This document shows, one piece after another, positions 44,671 to 54,010 of a stretch of DNA of 64,000 nucleotides (positions are counted from its first letter, which is position 1; each line of letters opens with the position of its first letter). The DNA comes from Streptomyces sp. DvalAA-43 (GTDB lineage: Bacteria; Actinomycetota; Actinomycetes; Streptomycetales; Streptomycetaceae): NCBI RefSeq assembly GCF_900091725.1, contig NZ_FMBW01000076.1, positions 1-64,000 on the forward strand. The letters are read 5' to 3'. The notes under the pieces are model-generated. The model did no database searches, was not told the DNA's origin, and worked only from the letters and a program-made list of their open reading frames with translations. A program made the translations under genes and the position numbers.

Positions 44671-46044
44671 ATGACCCGATCCGTTCAGGCACTGGCCTAC
44701 GCACGCCCGTCCTCCCTGGAGTCCTCGCAGGCGGGGCCGCTTCTCGGTCTGGAGACCGCCGGTGGCCTCACACCGCGCGGCGCCGAGCCCCACCCCCGGT
44801 TCTTCTCCGGCTTCCTCACGTCGCCGGATGTCGCGGCCCGGGGGCTGCTGGCCGTGGCGGACGTGGCGTCCACGCGCTACTACCAGCGCACCCTGCCCTC
44901 GTCGCTCGACCCGGTGGTGACGGGCAACGGTGACCGTCTGCGCTTCGAGTCCTTCTCCGGCTGCTGCGGGGTGTACGCACGCCTCGATGTGCTCCAGGAG
45001 GGTCTGGACGGTGCACGGACGGGTCACGGCACCACGAATGTGGACGTCAACAATCCGCTGCGGGAGGCGCTCTCGCGAATAGCGGGCGACGATCCGCTGC
45101 ATCTGCGGGTGGGCCCGGACGAGATGGCCGTCACCACGCTGGACGGTCCGGTCGTGGAGAAGAAGGTGCCGCTGCCCGACCGGTGGCTGCGCGGCTTCGC
45201 CGAGGCACAAGTGGCGTCCGCCGGCTTCGATCTGCGGGCCGAACTGCCGGCCGCCGAGGCCGTCCGGTTCCTCCGTTCGCTACCGCGTTCGTCGGGGGGT
45301 TCCTCGCGGGGCGCCCGGTGGGTGGTGCCCGCCGGCAAGACGCTCCGTCCGACGACCCGGCCGGTGGCGGGGGCCGTGTGCCTGCCGGGTCCCGAGCGGC
45401 TGGCCGCACTGCAACGGGTGCTGCGTCATGCCACGTCGCTACGGGTGTACGGGCCGGTCACCGACGGGGCGGCGACCGCGAGCGCCTGGGAGGTCGTACT
45501 GCCGGGCATGCGTCTCACCCTGACGCTCTCGCCCGATGCCTCCCGCGGCTTCTCGGGCGAGGGCGGGGTGCTCGACGCGCTGGCCACCGACGACGCCGCG
45601 GCCGACGCGGAGCTGGTGTCGGTGCTGCTGGCCTGGGAGCCGCGGATCGACACCGCCGACCTCGCCGAGCAGTCCGGTCTCACGGTGGAGCGGATACGGG
45701 CGGCGCTCATCCGGCTGGGCACGGCGGGCCGGGTCGGCTACGACCTCGCCGACGCGGCCTACTTCCACCGCGAGCTGCCGTACGACGCCGACCGGGCCGA
45801 ACGGCACAACCCGCGCCTGGTGGCGGCCCGGCAGCTGGCCGACTCGGGTGCGGTCGTGTGCGACGGGGACGTGGCGGCCGTGGCCTCGGGAGAGCGCCGC
45901 TATCAGGTGAGGGAGAGGGACGGAATGCTGAGCTGCACCTGTCAGTGGTGGGTCGACCACCGAGGACGGCGGGGCCCGTGCAAGCACGCCCTGGCCGTCC
46001 GGATGGTCCGTCGCGGAATCCAGCTCGCCGGAGGTGTGCGATGA
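44671..46044 (+). CDS. SWIM zinc-finger protein
   Basis: 457 residues. A C-terminal SWIM motif reads CTCQWW ... CKHALAVRM (CxC, then CxH; about residues 426-448), a zinc finger proposed to bind DNA or protein. The first 420 residues show no domain I can name; one stretch (LAEQSGLTVERIRAALIRLG, about residues 330-350) looks like a winged helix. It overlaps the large downstream gene by 4 nt (ATGA). Similar pairs in actinobacteria can lie near MoxR/VWA genes, which are absent here. The biological role is unknown. Confidence 0.85.
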   Translation: MTRSVQALAYARPSSLESSQAGPLLGLETAGGLTPRGAEPHPRFFSGFLTSPDVAARGLLAVADVASTRYYQRTLPSSLDPVVTGNGDRLRFESFSGCCGVYARLDVLQEGLDGARTGHGTTNVDVNNPLREALSRIAGDDPLHLRVGPDEMAVTTLDGPVVEKKVPLPDRWLRGFAEAQVASAGFDLRAELPAAEAVRFLRSLPRSSGGSSRGARWVVPAGKTLRPTTRPVAGAVCLPGPERLAALQRVLRHATSLRVYGPVTDGAATASAWEVVLPGMRLTLTLSPDASRGFSGEGGVLDALATDDAAADAELVSVLLAWEPRIDTADLAEQSGLTVERIRAALIRLGTAGRVGYDLADAAYFHRELPYDADRAERHNPRLVAARQLADSGAVVCDGDVAAVASGERRYQVRERDGMLSCTCQWWVDHRGRRGPCKHALAVRMVRRGIQLAGGVR

Positions 46045-48695
46045 AGGAACTGCTCACCGCCGTCCGGGAATCACGCACCCACGAAGTGCCGGCGCTGCTG
46101 GCCGGGATGGACCGGGCGGAACGCAGAGCGGCGCTGGTCGAACTGAAGGCCCTCCGGAAGGAAATGCGGGGCTGGCACTGGGAGAAGCAGAGCAAGATCG
46201 CCAAGGCCCTGCTGGTGGCCGGTGCGGGGTGCCACACGGGCGCCGCGGGGTGCGCCACCTGGATCGGCGGCCGTGATCTGACCGGTTGGCACCGCTCGCC
46301 CGTCCCCCTGATCCTCGCGGCCCTGGCGGACCGCGAACCGGACTGGCTCGGTGATGTCGCGCATCGGCTGGCGGCCCGGCCCGCGACGGCGGAGACCACG
46401 TACGAGCTGATCTCCGGGCTGGTGAAGAAGGCGCAGTGTCCCGTGCCCACGACGGAGGGCTTCGTGCGGGGCTGGGCCAATGAGGTCACCATGGGGCAGT
46501 GGCAGCAGCGGCGCAGGAAGCCACTCGTCGAGGTGCTCCGCGCCGACCCGTACGCGGCGGCACTCCTGCCGCGCATCTTCGAGGTGCCGGAGCTGCCGCC
46601 GCAGATGCTCTGGACCGACCAGCCGGACGATCCGTGTCGGTGGGGCAGCACGCTGGCCGCTCTCCCGGCGGAAGGACTGCTGGACCGGTCGGTGCTCGTC
46701 GACGGCTGCGTGACCCGGCTGCTGCGTGGCGGCAGGTCCAGCGAGCTGCGCTTCTTCCTCACCATTCTGGGCGAGCTCGGTCTGACCGAGCAGGAGGAGG
46801 CGGAGCGGCTCCCGGACTGGATCGGGATGGCCGCCGACGGCATCTCCACCGTGGCCGGTCACGCCCAGGGGGTGCTCACCCGGCTGGACGGGCGCGGTGG
46901 GCTCTCCGTGCGGGCTCTGGCGGATGTCTCGGCGTCGGTGCTGTTCCGCACCGAGAAGAAGCTGGTCCGGTCCCAGCTCGTGCTGCTCGGCAAGGTGCTG
47001 CGCCGCGATCCGTCGGCGACCGACGAACTGCTGCCCGTCGTCGCGGGCGCGTTCGAGCACGAGGACATCGACATCCAGGAGCGGGCGCTCAAGCTCGTGG
47101 GCCGGCATCTGCCCGCCGCCGGAGCCCCGGTCCGGGAAGAACTCGCCCGGTCGGCCGCGCTGCTGGGGCCGGCGCACCGCGCGATGGTGGCCGAGGTGTT
47201 CGGTGGTCCGGCGGCCGGGCCGTCACGGACGGAGGAGTACGAGGAGCTGCTGCCCCCGGCGCCGGTCCCCCGGCTTCTCGACCCGGCGCCCGCGACGCTG
47301 TCCGAGCTGGTCGAGGACGTGGTGGTCCTGACGAGATCGACGGCTCCGGACGTCACCGTCTTCGAGCGGGCACTGGACGGGCTGGTGCGCCATGCCCGGC
47401 TGGACCGGTCCGCGTTGACCGACGCCTTGCGTGAGACGCTGGCGGGCGAGTGGTGGCTCGACGGCGAATCGCAGGCGCCGATCGAGCGGCAGTTTCGTTC
47501 GGAGACGGGGATCGGACTCGTCGCGGCCACGCTGCTCGGACAGGTGTCGGCACAGGCGTTGCAGGAGGGACGTGCTTCCTGGACCGGCACGGGGACCTGC
47601 GTCCACGCCGCGCTGGAGGGAGTCCTGAGGGCCCGGCTGTGGGAGGCGGCCGACGCGGTGCTGACCGGCGATGCCCCGTTCCTGCTGGCCCTCCCCACCT
47701 GGCACACCGGCTCGCTGGACCCGGCCGTGCTGGTCGAGCGGCTGCGCGCGTATCAGCTACTCGGGATCCGGCCCGGCGAGGCCGATTTCGCCCAGGCCCT
47801 GCTGCGTGTGCGTCGCGGCGACCAGCACGAGGCCATGGCGGCGGCCGCACTGCTCGGCACCCCTGAGGGGGACCGGTTGGCGGCATGGCTGCGGGCCGAC
47901 GAGCCACTCGCCCAGGTGCATCCCTTCGATCTGGAGACGAAGACCCGCAATGGGCAGACGGTCGTCCGGTCGCACCGTCTCCTGATGGCCAGCCGCGAAC
48001 GCCCGTTCATCCAGGACGAATTCCCCCGGTCCTTCCATTGGCTGGGTCGGCGGCAGATTCCGGCACATCGCCTCTGCTACCACTGGGGCGGCCACCCGGA
48101 GCAGTGGACCGCCACCCTGCCCGAGGACGCCGAGACGCTGGCCGCCTGGCTGCTGCCGAGCGTCGCGGCCGGCGCGATCGACGAGCTACGGGACACTCTC
48201 CGGCCGCTCACGCTGCTGGCCGAACTCGACGCGCACGCGGGCGAGGCCGTTCATCTGACGGTGGCGTACGGTCTGGGGTCCCGGTATGCGGAGGACCGGT
48301 TGTCGGCGGTGGACGCCTTGCTGATGCTCGCCGCCCGTGGGCGACTGGACGCGGCACAGCTCGGCGAGCAGTTGGCAAGTCTCCTCGGCCACGGTCTGAT
48401 CAAGCCCAGCCGGCTTGCGGATTCCGCCCGTACCGCCACTGCCACCGGCGCGTACCGGACGATGCTGTCCGTACTGACCGGTGTGCTGCCGGGGCTGCTG
48501 GTACACGAGAAGGCACCTCGCGGGGTGAGCGACCTGCTCTCCGTGGCCGCCGAATGCGTCGAACACTGCGGCACCGCGGAGGCCGAGCGGATACCCGGGC
48601 TCGCCGAGACGGCCGTACGCGGCGGGACTTCGCAGCTGGTCCGTCAGGCGAGACGCCTGGCGGACGCCTGGGAGCGGAGTGCGGAACAGGCGTAA
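46041..48695 (+). CDS. Large helical-repeat protein (DUF6493-like)
   Basis: 884 residues, coupled to the SWIM gene by ATGA. Much of it is predicted helical, with HEAT-like periodicity (AGAFEHEDIDIQERALKLVG; LLRVRRGDQHEAMAAAALLG). There is no signal peptide, membrane segment or enzyme motif. It resembles DUF6493 proteins as I recall them, which accompany SWIM proteins. A scaffold for protein or nucleic acid binding is likely. The pair may act together in DNA-related stress or defence, but nothing in the sequence proves this. Confidence 0.82.
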   Translation: MKELLTAVRESRTHEVPALLAGMDRAERRAALVELKALRKEMRGWHWEKQSKIAKALLVAGAGCHTGAAGCATWIGGRDLTGWHRSPVPLILAALADREPDWLGDVAHRLAARPATAETTYELISGLVKKAQCPVPTTEGFVRGWANEVTMGQWQQRRRKPLVEVLRADPYAAALLPRIFEVPELPPQMLWTDQPDDPCRWGSTLAALPAEGLLDRSVLVDGCVTRLLRGGRSSELRFFLTILGELGLTEQEEAERLPDWIGMAADGISTVAGHAQGVLTRLDGRGGLSVRALADVSASVLFRTEKKLVRSQLVLLGKVLRRDPSATDELLPVVAGAFEHEDIDIQERALKLVGRHLPAAGAPVREELARSAALLGPAHRAMVAEVFGGPAAGPSRTEEYEELLPPAPVPRLLDPAPATLSELVEDVVVLTRSTAPDVTVFERALDGLVRHARLDRSALTDALRETLAGEWWLDGESQAPIERQFRSETGIGLVAATLLGQVSAQALQEGRASWTGTGTCVHAALEGVLRARLWEAADAVLTGDAPFLLALPTWHTGSLDPAVLVERLRAYQLLGIRPGEADFAQALLRVRRGDQHEAMAAAALLGTPEGDRLAAWLRADEPLAQVHPFDLETKTRNGQTVVRSHRLLMASRERPFIQDEFPRSFHWLGRRQIPAHRLCYHWGGHPEQWTATLPEDAETLAAWLLPSVAAGAIDELRDTLRPLTLLAELDAHAGEAVHLTVAYGLGSRYAEDRLSAVDALLMLAARGRLDAAQLGEQLASLLGHGLIKPSRLADSARTATATGAYRTMLSVLTGVLPGLLVHEKAPRGVSDLLSVAAECVEHCGTAEAERIPGLAETAVRGGTSQLVRQARRLADAWERSAEQA

Positions 48696-48878
48696 CGCTC
48701 CGGAGCGCCGCCTGAGTGCCCCGGAACGTGCCGGAGCGCCCCTGAATACCCGTGGGCGAAGGCTCTCGGCGGATGGAATCAATGGCCGAAATCCACAGGA
48801 AAGGGATCAGATTCGCACTTAACCCATCGGTCACAGGGCGTTCGTGGTCAGGCAACAACGCTCGGTCAGAGTGAATCC

Positions 48879-50360
48879 ATGACTGACAGGGCTGACAGGA
48901 CTGACATGACTGATGTGACTGATGTGACATCCAAGAAGACCACCCGCCACTCCCACCACTGGCGGCGGGACGTGACCGAGCTGGCCGCGCTGTTCACCGC
49001 GGTCGCGGTGGCCGACGCCGTCGCGAACCTGATCGGGCACCAGCCGGACGGACCGTACCTGCTGATCGCCTCGGCCGTGGCCCTGGCGGTGACGGCCGCG
49101 TTCCACACCTGGTGGGCACGGAGGCACAGCCACGCCCCGCCGCCGACCGGTACCGGCTTCCCCGCCGAGGAGGACGGCGACGGCGCGGTGCCCGACCGCC
49201 ACGCCGATGCCGCCACGACCGCGCCGGTGAGTACGCCCGCCGGCGCGGGTCCGGCCCCGTCTCCCGGGGACACGGTGCTGTGGCGGGTGCGGACCACGGT
49301 GCGGGACGCCCCCGGCAGCCTGGCGGCGCTGTGCGGTGCCCTGGCCCGGCACCGGGTCGACATCCTCACCCTGCAGACGCACCCGCTGGCCGAGGGCACG
49401 GTCGACGAGTTCCTGCTGCGTGCGCCCGCCCCGCTCTCGGCCCAGCAGCTGAGCCGGGCGATCTCCGCCGCCGGGGGCGGCTCGACCTGGATCGAGCGGG
49501 CCGACGCACACGATCTGGTCGACGCCCCGACCCGTGTCCTGGGCCTCGCCACCCGCACCGCCCTGGACGCCGCCGAGCTCCCGCTCGCCCTGCGACAACT
49601 GCTCGGCCGCTGCACCATCCACTCGCTGCCCGGCGTCTCGGTCACCGGCCGGGAGACCGGCGAGACCGCGCCTGTCGAAGGAGCGCTGGAGGAGACGGTG
49701 ATGCGGCTGCGCGACCCGTCCGGGGGTGCCATCACGATCGAGCGGCCCCATCTCCCGTTCACACCGACCGAGTTCGCCCGAGCGCGTGCCCTGGTCGAGC
49801 TCGATGCCCGGCTCGGTCCCCGTGTCCCGCGCGGCGAGCATGTGCTCACCCTGCCCGAGGGCAACGAGATCACCGTGCGCCGCGCGGACCACAGCGACCT
49901 CCGGGCCGCACGCGCGATGCACGACCGCTGCTCCGACCGGACCCTCCGGCTGCGTTACCACGGGCCGGTCCACGACGCCGACCGCTATCTGGACCACCTG
50001 CTCAGCCCCCGCTTCGGCCGCACGCTGGCCGTGCAGACCGCCTCGGGCCGGCTGGTCGCCCTCGGCCATCTCCTCTGGGACGGCGACGAGACCGAGGTCG
50101 CCCTCCTCGTCGAGGACGACTGGCAGCGCCGCGGGATCGGCTCCGAACTCCTGAGCCGCCTGGTGGCACTCGCCGTCGAGGCGGGCTGCGAGAGCGTGTA
50201 CGCCGTCACCCAGTCCTCCAACACCGGCATGGTCGCGGCCATGCGCGCGCTGTCCCTGCCGCTCGACTACCAGATCGAGGAGGGCACCCTGGTCATCACC
50301 GCCCGGCTGGGTGCGGCACCGGTGCGCTCGCTGCCCCCGTACGAGGAGGCCGGTCGCTGA
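48879..50360 (+). CDS. Membrane-anchored ACT-GNAT acetyltransferase
   Basis: 493 residues. The N-terminus is a run of Thr-Asp triplets encoded by a 9-nt repeat, followed by two membrane helices (about residues 33-80). A Pro/Ala linker leads to an ACT-like domain (RVRTTVRDAPGSLAALCGAL, about residue 140), a middle region, and a C-terminal GNAT domain (about residues 330-480) with the acetyl-CoA motif VEDDWQRRGIGSELLSRLV. ACT domains usually sense amino acids, so acetylation may be ligand controlled. The 3' end overlaps the convergent PLP-enzyme gene by 65 nt. Confidence 0.85.
   Translation: MTDRADRTDMTDVTDVTSKKTTRHSHHWRRDVTELAALFTAVAVADAVANLIGHQPDGPYLLIASAVALAVTAAFHTWWARRHSHAPPPTGTGFPAEEDGDGAVPDRHADAATTAPVSTPAGAGPAPSPGDTVLWRVRTTVRDAPGSLAALCGALARHRVDILTLQTHPLAEGTVDEFLLRAPAPLSAQQLSRAISAAGGGSTWIERADAHDLVDAPTRVLGLATRTALDAAELPLALRQLLGRCTIHSLPGVSVTGRETGETAPVEGALEETVMRLRDPSGGAITIERPHLPFTPTEFARARALVELDARLGPRVPRGEHVLTLPEGNEITVRRADHSDLRAARAMHDRCSDRTLRLRYHGPVHDADRYLDHLLSPRFGRTLAVQTASGRLVALGHLLWDGDETEVALLVEDDWQRRGIGSELLSRLVALAVEAGCESVYAVTQSSNTGMVAAMRALSLPLDYQIEEGTLVITARLGAAPVRSLPPYEEAGR
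48882..48926 (+). repeat. Nine-nucleotide tandem repeat in the 5' end of the ACT-GNAT gene
   Basis: Five head-to-tail 9-mers: ACTGACAGG, GCTGACAGG, ACTGACATG and two identical ACTGATGTG. Being in frame, they encode repeating Thr/Ala-Asp-x triplets. Copy-number change would not shift the frame but would alter the N-terminus and number of Met codons. Confidence 0.8.
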
Positions 50361-51609
50361 TTCCCGCCGCCGAGGCCCCGTCCACCGAGGCCCCGCCCAC
50401 GGGGACCTCGCGCGTCGAAGCCCCGGCCGCGTCGGTGTCCCGTTCGGGCTCCTGCGAGCTCAGCGCACGGCACAGATCGGCCCACAGGTCCTCGACGTCC
50501 TCCAGACCGACCGACATGCGCAGCAGCCGGTCCCCGACGCCGGCGGCCCGCCGGTCTCCCTCGGCCACGATGCGATGGCTGATGGAGGCCGGATGCTGGA
50601 TCAGGGTGTCCACGCTGCCGAGGCTCACCGCGGGTGTGATGAGCCGCACGGCCGAGATCACCCGGTGCGGGTCCCCGTACACCTCGAACGAGACCATGGC
50701 GCCGCCCAGTCCCGGGTAGTGGACCCTGGCGATACGCGGATCGGCGGCCAGTCTGCGGGACAGTTCGGCGGCGCTCGCGGACGCCGCCCGCACCCGTACC
50801 GGAAGCGTGGCCAATCCGCGCAGCAGCAGATATCCGGCCATCGGGTGCAGCACCCCGCCGGTGGCGAAACGGACCTGCCGCAGTCGGGCCGCGAACTCCT
50901 CGTCGCAGGCGACGACCCCGCCCATCACATCACCGTGCCCGCCGAGGTACTTGGTGGCGCTGTGCAGCACGATCCGGGCGCCGTGCTCGACGGGCCGCTG
51001 CAGCACCGGAGTGGCGAAGGTGTTGTCGACGAGCAGCGGCACGGATCCGCAGGACTGCGCGATCGCGCGGATGTCGACCTCGGCGAGGGTCGGGTTGGCG
51101 GGCGTCTCCACCATCACCAGACCGGTGTCCGGACGGATCGCCTCCGCGATGCCCGCCGGGTCGGTCCAGGTCACCTCCGTACCCAGCAGCCCCGCGCCGA
51201 GCAGGTGATCGCTGCAGCCGTAGAGCGGCCGGACAGCGACCACATGGCGCAGCCCCATGCTCGCGCGGGCCAGCAGCACGGCGGTGAGCGCCGCCATTCC
51301 GCTGGCGAACGACACGGCGCTCTCGGTCCCTTCGAGCCGGGCGAGTGCGGTCTCGAACCGGGCCGTCGTCGGGTTGTCCAACCGTGCGTAGACGGGCGGC
51401 CCTTCGAGTCTGGCGCCGGTGGTGGCGAAGCCGTCGATCCGCTCCGCCTCTCCTCTTGAGTCGTACGAGGGGTAGGTGGTGGACAGGTCGATCGGCGGGG
51501 TGTGCAGTCCGAGGGCGGCGAGATCGTCGCGGCCCGCGTGCACGGCTTCGGTGGCCAGCGCCCTGGACCGGGATGTGGTCGGGGGCGCCGTCGAGAATTC
51601 GGTGTCCAT
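50296..51609 (-). CDS. Cystathionine gamma-synthase/lyase family PLP enzyme
   Basis: 437 residues from the ATG at 51609. The PLP Lys lies in SATKYLGGHGDVMGG, and VETPANPTLAEVDI and VDNTFATPVLQRPVEHGA are typical of the Cys/Met metabolism family. It could be a cystathionine gamma-lyase, methionine gamma-lyase or related enzyme. The family core ends at VGLEDVEDLWADLCRAL; a 55-residue Ala/Gly/Ser/Pro-rich tail follows and runs antisense into the end of the GNAT gene. It is divergent from an Lrp/AsnC regulator 59 nt away, the standard pairing for this family. Confidence 0.92.
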   Translation of the reverse strand: MDTEFSTAPPTTSRSRALATEAVHAGRDDLAALGLHTPPIDLSTTYPSYDSRGEAERIDGFATTGARLEGPPVYARLDNPTTARFETALARLEGTESAVSFASGMAALTAVLLARASMGLRHVVAVRPLYGCSDHLLGAGLLGTEVTWTDPAGIAEAIRPDTGLVMVETPANPTLAEVDIRAIAQSCGSVPLLVDNTFATPVLQRPVEHGARIVLHSATKYLGGHGDVMGGVVACDEEFAARLRQVRFATGGVLHPMAGYLLLRGLATLPVRVRAASASAAELSRRLAADPRIARVHYPGLGGAMVSFEVYGDPHRVISAVRLITPAVSLGSVDTLIQHPASISHRIVAEGDRRAAGVGDRLLRMSVGLEDVEDLWADLCRALSSQEPERDTDAAGASTREVPVGGASVDGASAAGISDRPPRTGAASAPVPHPAGR

Positions 51610-51668
51610 GCCAACACTCTGAACAAGCACCGGACTCTGGGGATCATCTCCCGTGCTACGTTCGGCAG

Positions 51669-52166
51669 ATGGCCGATTCCGTCGCTCTTGATCCGGTGGA
51701 TCTGCACATTCTGCGACTGCTGCAGAACGATGCCCGGACCACCTACCGCGAGCTGGCCGCCGAGGTCGGTGTCGCACCGTCGACCTGCCTGGACCGGGTG
51801 ACCAGACTGCGGCGCTCGGGCGTCATTCTCGGCCACCAGTTGCGGCTGGACCCGGCGCGGCTCGGCCGCGGCCTGGAGGCGCTGCTCTCCGTGCAGGTCC
51901 GGCCGCACCGCAGAGAGCTCATCGGGCCGTTCGTCGAACGCATCAGGACGCTGCCGGAGTCCCGTGCGCTGTTCCATCTGACCGGACCCGACGACTATCT
52001 GGTCCATGTCGCGGTCACGGACACGGCCGATCTGCAACGCCTCGTGCTGGACGAATTCACCTCGCGCCGTGAGGTGGCGCGGGTCGAGACCAGGCTGATC
52101 TTCCAGCAGTGGGAGTGCGGCCCGCTGCTGCCGCCGTCCGCAGAATCGGCGGAGTCGGGCCACTGA
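51669..52166 (+). CDS. Lrp/AsnC family regulator (of the PLP enzyme)
   Basis: 165 residues from the ATG at 51669. The DNA-binding part is VDLHILRLLQNDARTTYREL followed by VGVAPSTCLDRVTRLRRSGV, and the RAM ligand domain follows (ALFHLTGPDDYLVHVAVTDT). Such regulators bind amino acids and often control the divergently encoded Cys/Met enzyme. The 59-nt gap probably contains its operator; no clean palindrome was visible. Confidence 0.93.
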   Translation: MADSVALDPVDLHILRLLQNDARTTYRELAAEVGVAPSTCLDRVTRLRRSGVILGHQLRLDPARLGRGLEALLSVQVRPHRRELIGPFVERIRTLPESRALFHLTGPDDYLVHVAVTDTADLQRLVLDEFTSRREVARVETRLIFQQWECGPLLPPSAESAESGH

Positions 52167-52214
52167 GGCCGAATGATGATGACGCGGAAGCCCCCGCCGT
52201 ACGAAGATGTCCAC

Positions 52215-53900
52215 ATGTCAGACACTTCCAGCAGCGCGCTGCCCCGCCAGATCGCCGACACCTACGTCGAGGCATTCATCGAACTCGACCCGGTCACCGG
52301 CACATATCTCGGAGTCGCGGAGAGCTCGCGCCGCCTTCCCGACTTCTCCCCCGCCGGACAGAAGGCCCTCGCCGAGCTGGCCCGCACCACCCTCGCCCAA
52401 CTCGATGCCGCCGAGCGGCTGCCCGGCGCGGACAGCGACGCCGAGCGCCGCTGCGGCCGCCTTCTGCGCGAGCGGCTCACGGCCGAACTCGCCGTTCATG
52501 ACGCCGGTGAGGGGCTGCGCACGGTCTCCAATCTGGCCTCCCCGGCGCACAGCATCCGTGAGGTGTTCACGGTGACTCCGACCGCGACCGACGAGGACTG
52601 GGCGGCGGTCGTGGACCGGCTGCGCGCGGTGCCCGCCGCGCTGGAGGGCTACCGCGAGTCCCTCGCGCTCGGTCTGGACCGCAAGCTCTTCGGCGGTCCG
52701 CGCGCCACCGCCACCTTCATCGGCCAGCTCGACGAGTGGGCCGGAGACAGCGGTCCGGGCTTCTTCCAGGAGTTCGTGGCCGCCGGACCCGAGGGGCTGC
52801 GGGCCGATCTGGACGACGGCGCCCGGCAGGCCACGGAGTCGGTCGCGGCCCTTCGCGACTGGATGCGCGATGTGTACGCCCCCGCGATCGAGGGTGCGCC
52901 GGACACGGTGGGCCGCGAGCGCTACGCCCGCTGGTCGCGCTACTTCAACGGCACCGACCTGGACCTCGACGAGGCGTACGCGTACGGCTGGTCCGAGTAC
53001 CACCGGCTGCTCGCCGAGATGCGGACCGAGGCCGAGAAGGTGCTGCCCGGCGCCGGTCCCTGGGAGGCGCTGGCCCATCTCGATGTGCACGGCAAGCACA
53101 TCGAGGGCGTCGACGAGGCCCAGGCCTGGCTGCAGGGCCTGATGGACGAGGCCATCGAGGCACTCGACGGCACGCACTTCGAACTCGCCGAGCGGGTACG
53201 GAAGGTGGAGTCCCGGATCGCACCGCCCGGCGGCGCCGCGGCCCCCTATTACACGGGCCCGTCCGAGGACTTCTCGCGCCCCGGCCGCACCTGGCTGCCC
53301 ACCATGGGCGAGACCCGCTTCCCGGTCTACGACCTGGTCTCCACCTGGTACCACGAGGGCGTGCCCGGTCACCACCTGCAGATCGCGCAGTGGACACATG
53401 TCGCCGACAGCCTCTCCCGCTACCAGGCGTCGATCGGCATGGTCAGCGCCAACGCCGAGGGCTGGGCGCTGTACGCGGAGCGGCTCATGGACGAGCTGGG
53501 CTTCCTGCCGGACGCGGAGCGTCGCCTCGGCTATCTGGACGCGCAGATGATGCGGGCCTGCCGGGTGATCGTGGACATCGGCATGCACGCCGAGATGGAG
53601 ATCCCGGCGGACTCCCCGTTCCACCCGGGCGAGCGGTGGACCCCTGATCTGGCCCAGGAGTTCTTCGGCAACCACAGCGGCCGCCCGGCCGACTTCGTGG
53701 AGAGCGAACTGACCCGTTACCTCTCGATGCCGGGACAGGCCATCGGCTACAAGCTGGGCGAGCGCGCCTGGCTGCTGGGCCGGGAGAACGCCCGCAAGGC
53801 GCACGGCGACGCGTTCGACGCCAAGGCCTGGCACATGGCCGCCCTTTCCCAGGGGCCGCTCGGACTCGACGATCTCGTCGACGAGCTGTCCCGGCTCTGA
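52215..53900 (+). CDS. DUF885 family metallopeptidase-like protein
   Basis: 561 residues from the ATG at 52215. The zinc motif HEGVPGHHLQ (HExxxGH) and downstream NAEGWALYAERLMDELGF with a candidate third ligand Glu are family hallmarks of DUF885, a gluzincin-like peptidase group. No signal peptide is present, so it is cytoplasmic. The substrate is unknown; small peptides are likely. It starts 48 nt after the Lrp gene and may be in its operon. Confidence 0.9.
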   Translation: MSDTSSSALPRQIADTYVEAFIELDPVTGTYLGVAESSRRLPDFSPAGQKALAELARTTLAQLDAAERLPGADSDAERRCGRLLRERLTAELAVHDAGEGLRTVSNLASPAHSIREVFTVTPTATDEDWAAVVDRLRAVPAALEGYRESLALGLDRKLFGGPRATATFIGQLDEWAGDSGPGFFQEFVAAGPEGLRADLDDGARQATESVAALRDWMRDVYAPAIEGAPDTVGRERYARWSRYFNGTDLDLDEAYAYGWSEYHRLLAEMRTEAEKVLPGAGPWEALAHLDVHGKHIEGVDEAQAWLQGLMDEAIEALDGTHFELAERVRKVESRIAPPGGAAAPYYTGPSEDFSRPGRTWLPTMGETRFPVYDLVSTWYHEGVPGHHLQIAQWTHVADSLSRYQASIGMVSANAEGWALYAERLMDELGFLPDAERRLGYLDAQMMRACRVIVDIGMHAEMEIPADSPFHPGERWTPDLAQEFFGNHSGRPADFVESELTRYLSMPGQAIGYKLGERAWLLGRENARKAHGDAFDAKAWHMAALSQGPLGLDDLVDELSRL

Positions 53901-53952
53901 CCGGACACCCCGCGCGGCACCACGGCGACCGGGCCCGGTTCACACCGTGAGC

Positions 53953-53979
53953 CCGGCCGCCGGACACGTCCGCGGCCGG
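53953..53979. terminator. Probable terminator between DUF885 and rhodanese genes
   Basis: 12-bp stem with one bulged C (53953-53965 against 53968-53979) closing on AC, in the 110-nt gap between convergent genes. It can serve both directions. Confidence 0.55.
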
Positions 53980-54010
53980 AACGCCCGGCCGGTCACCACG
54001 GCCGGGACGG

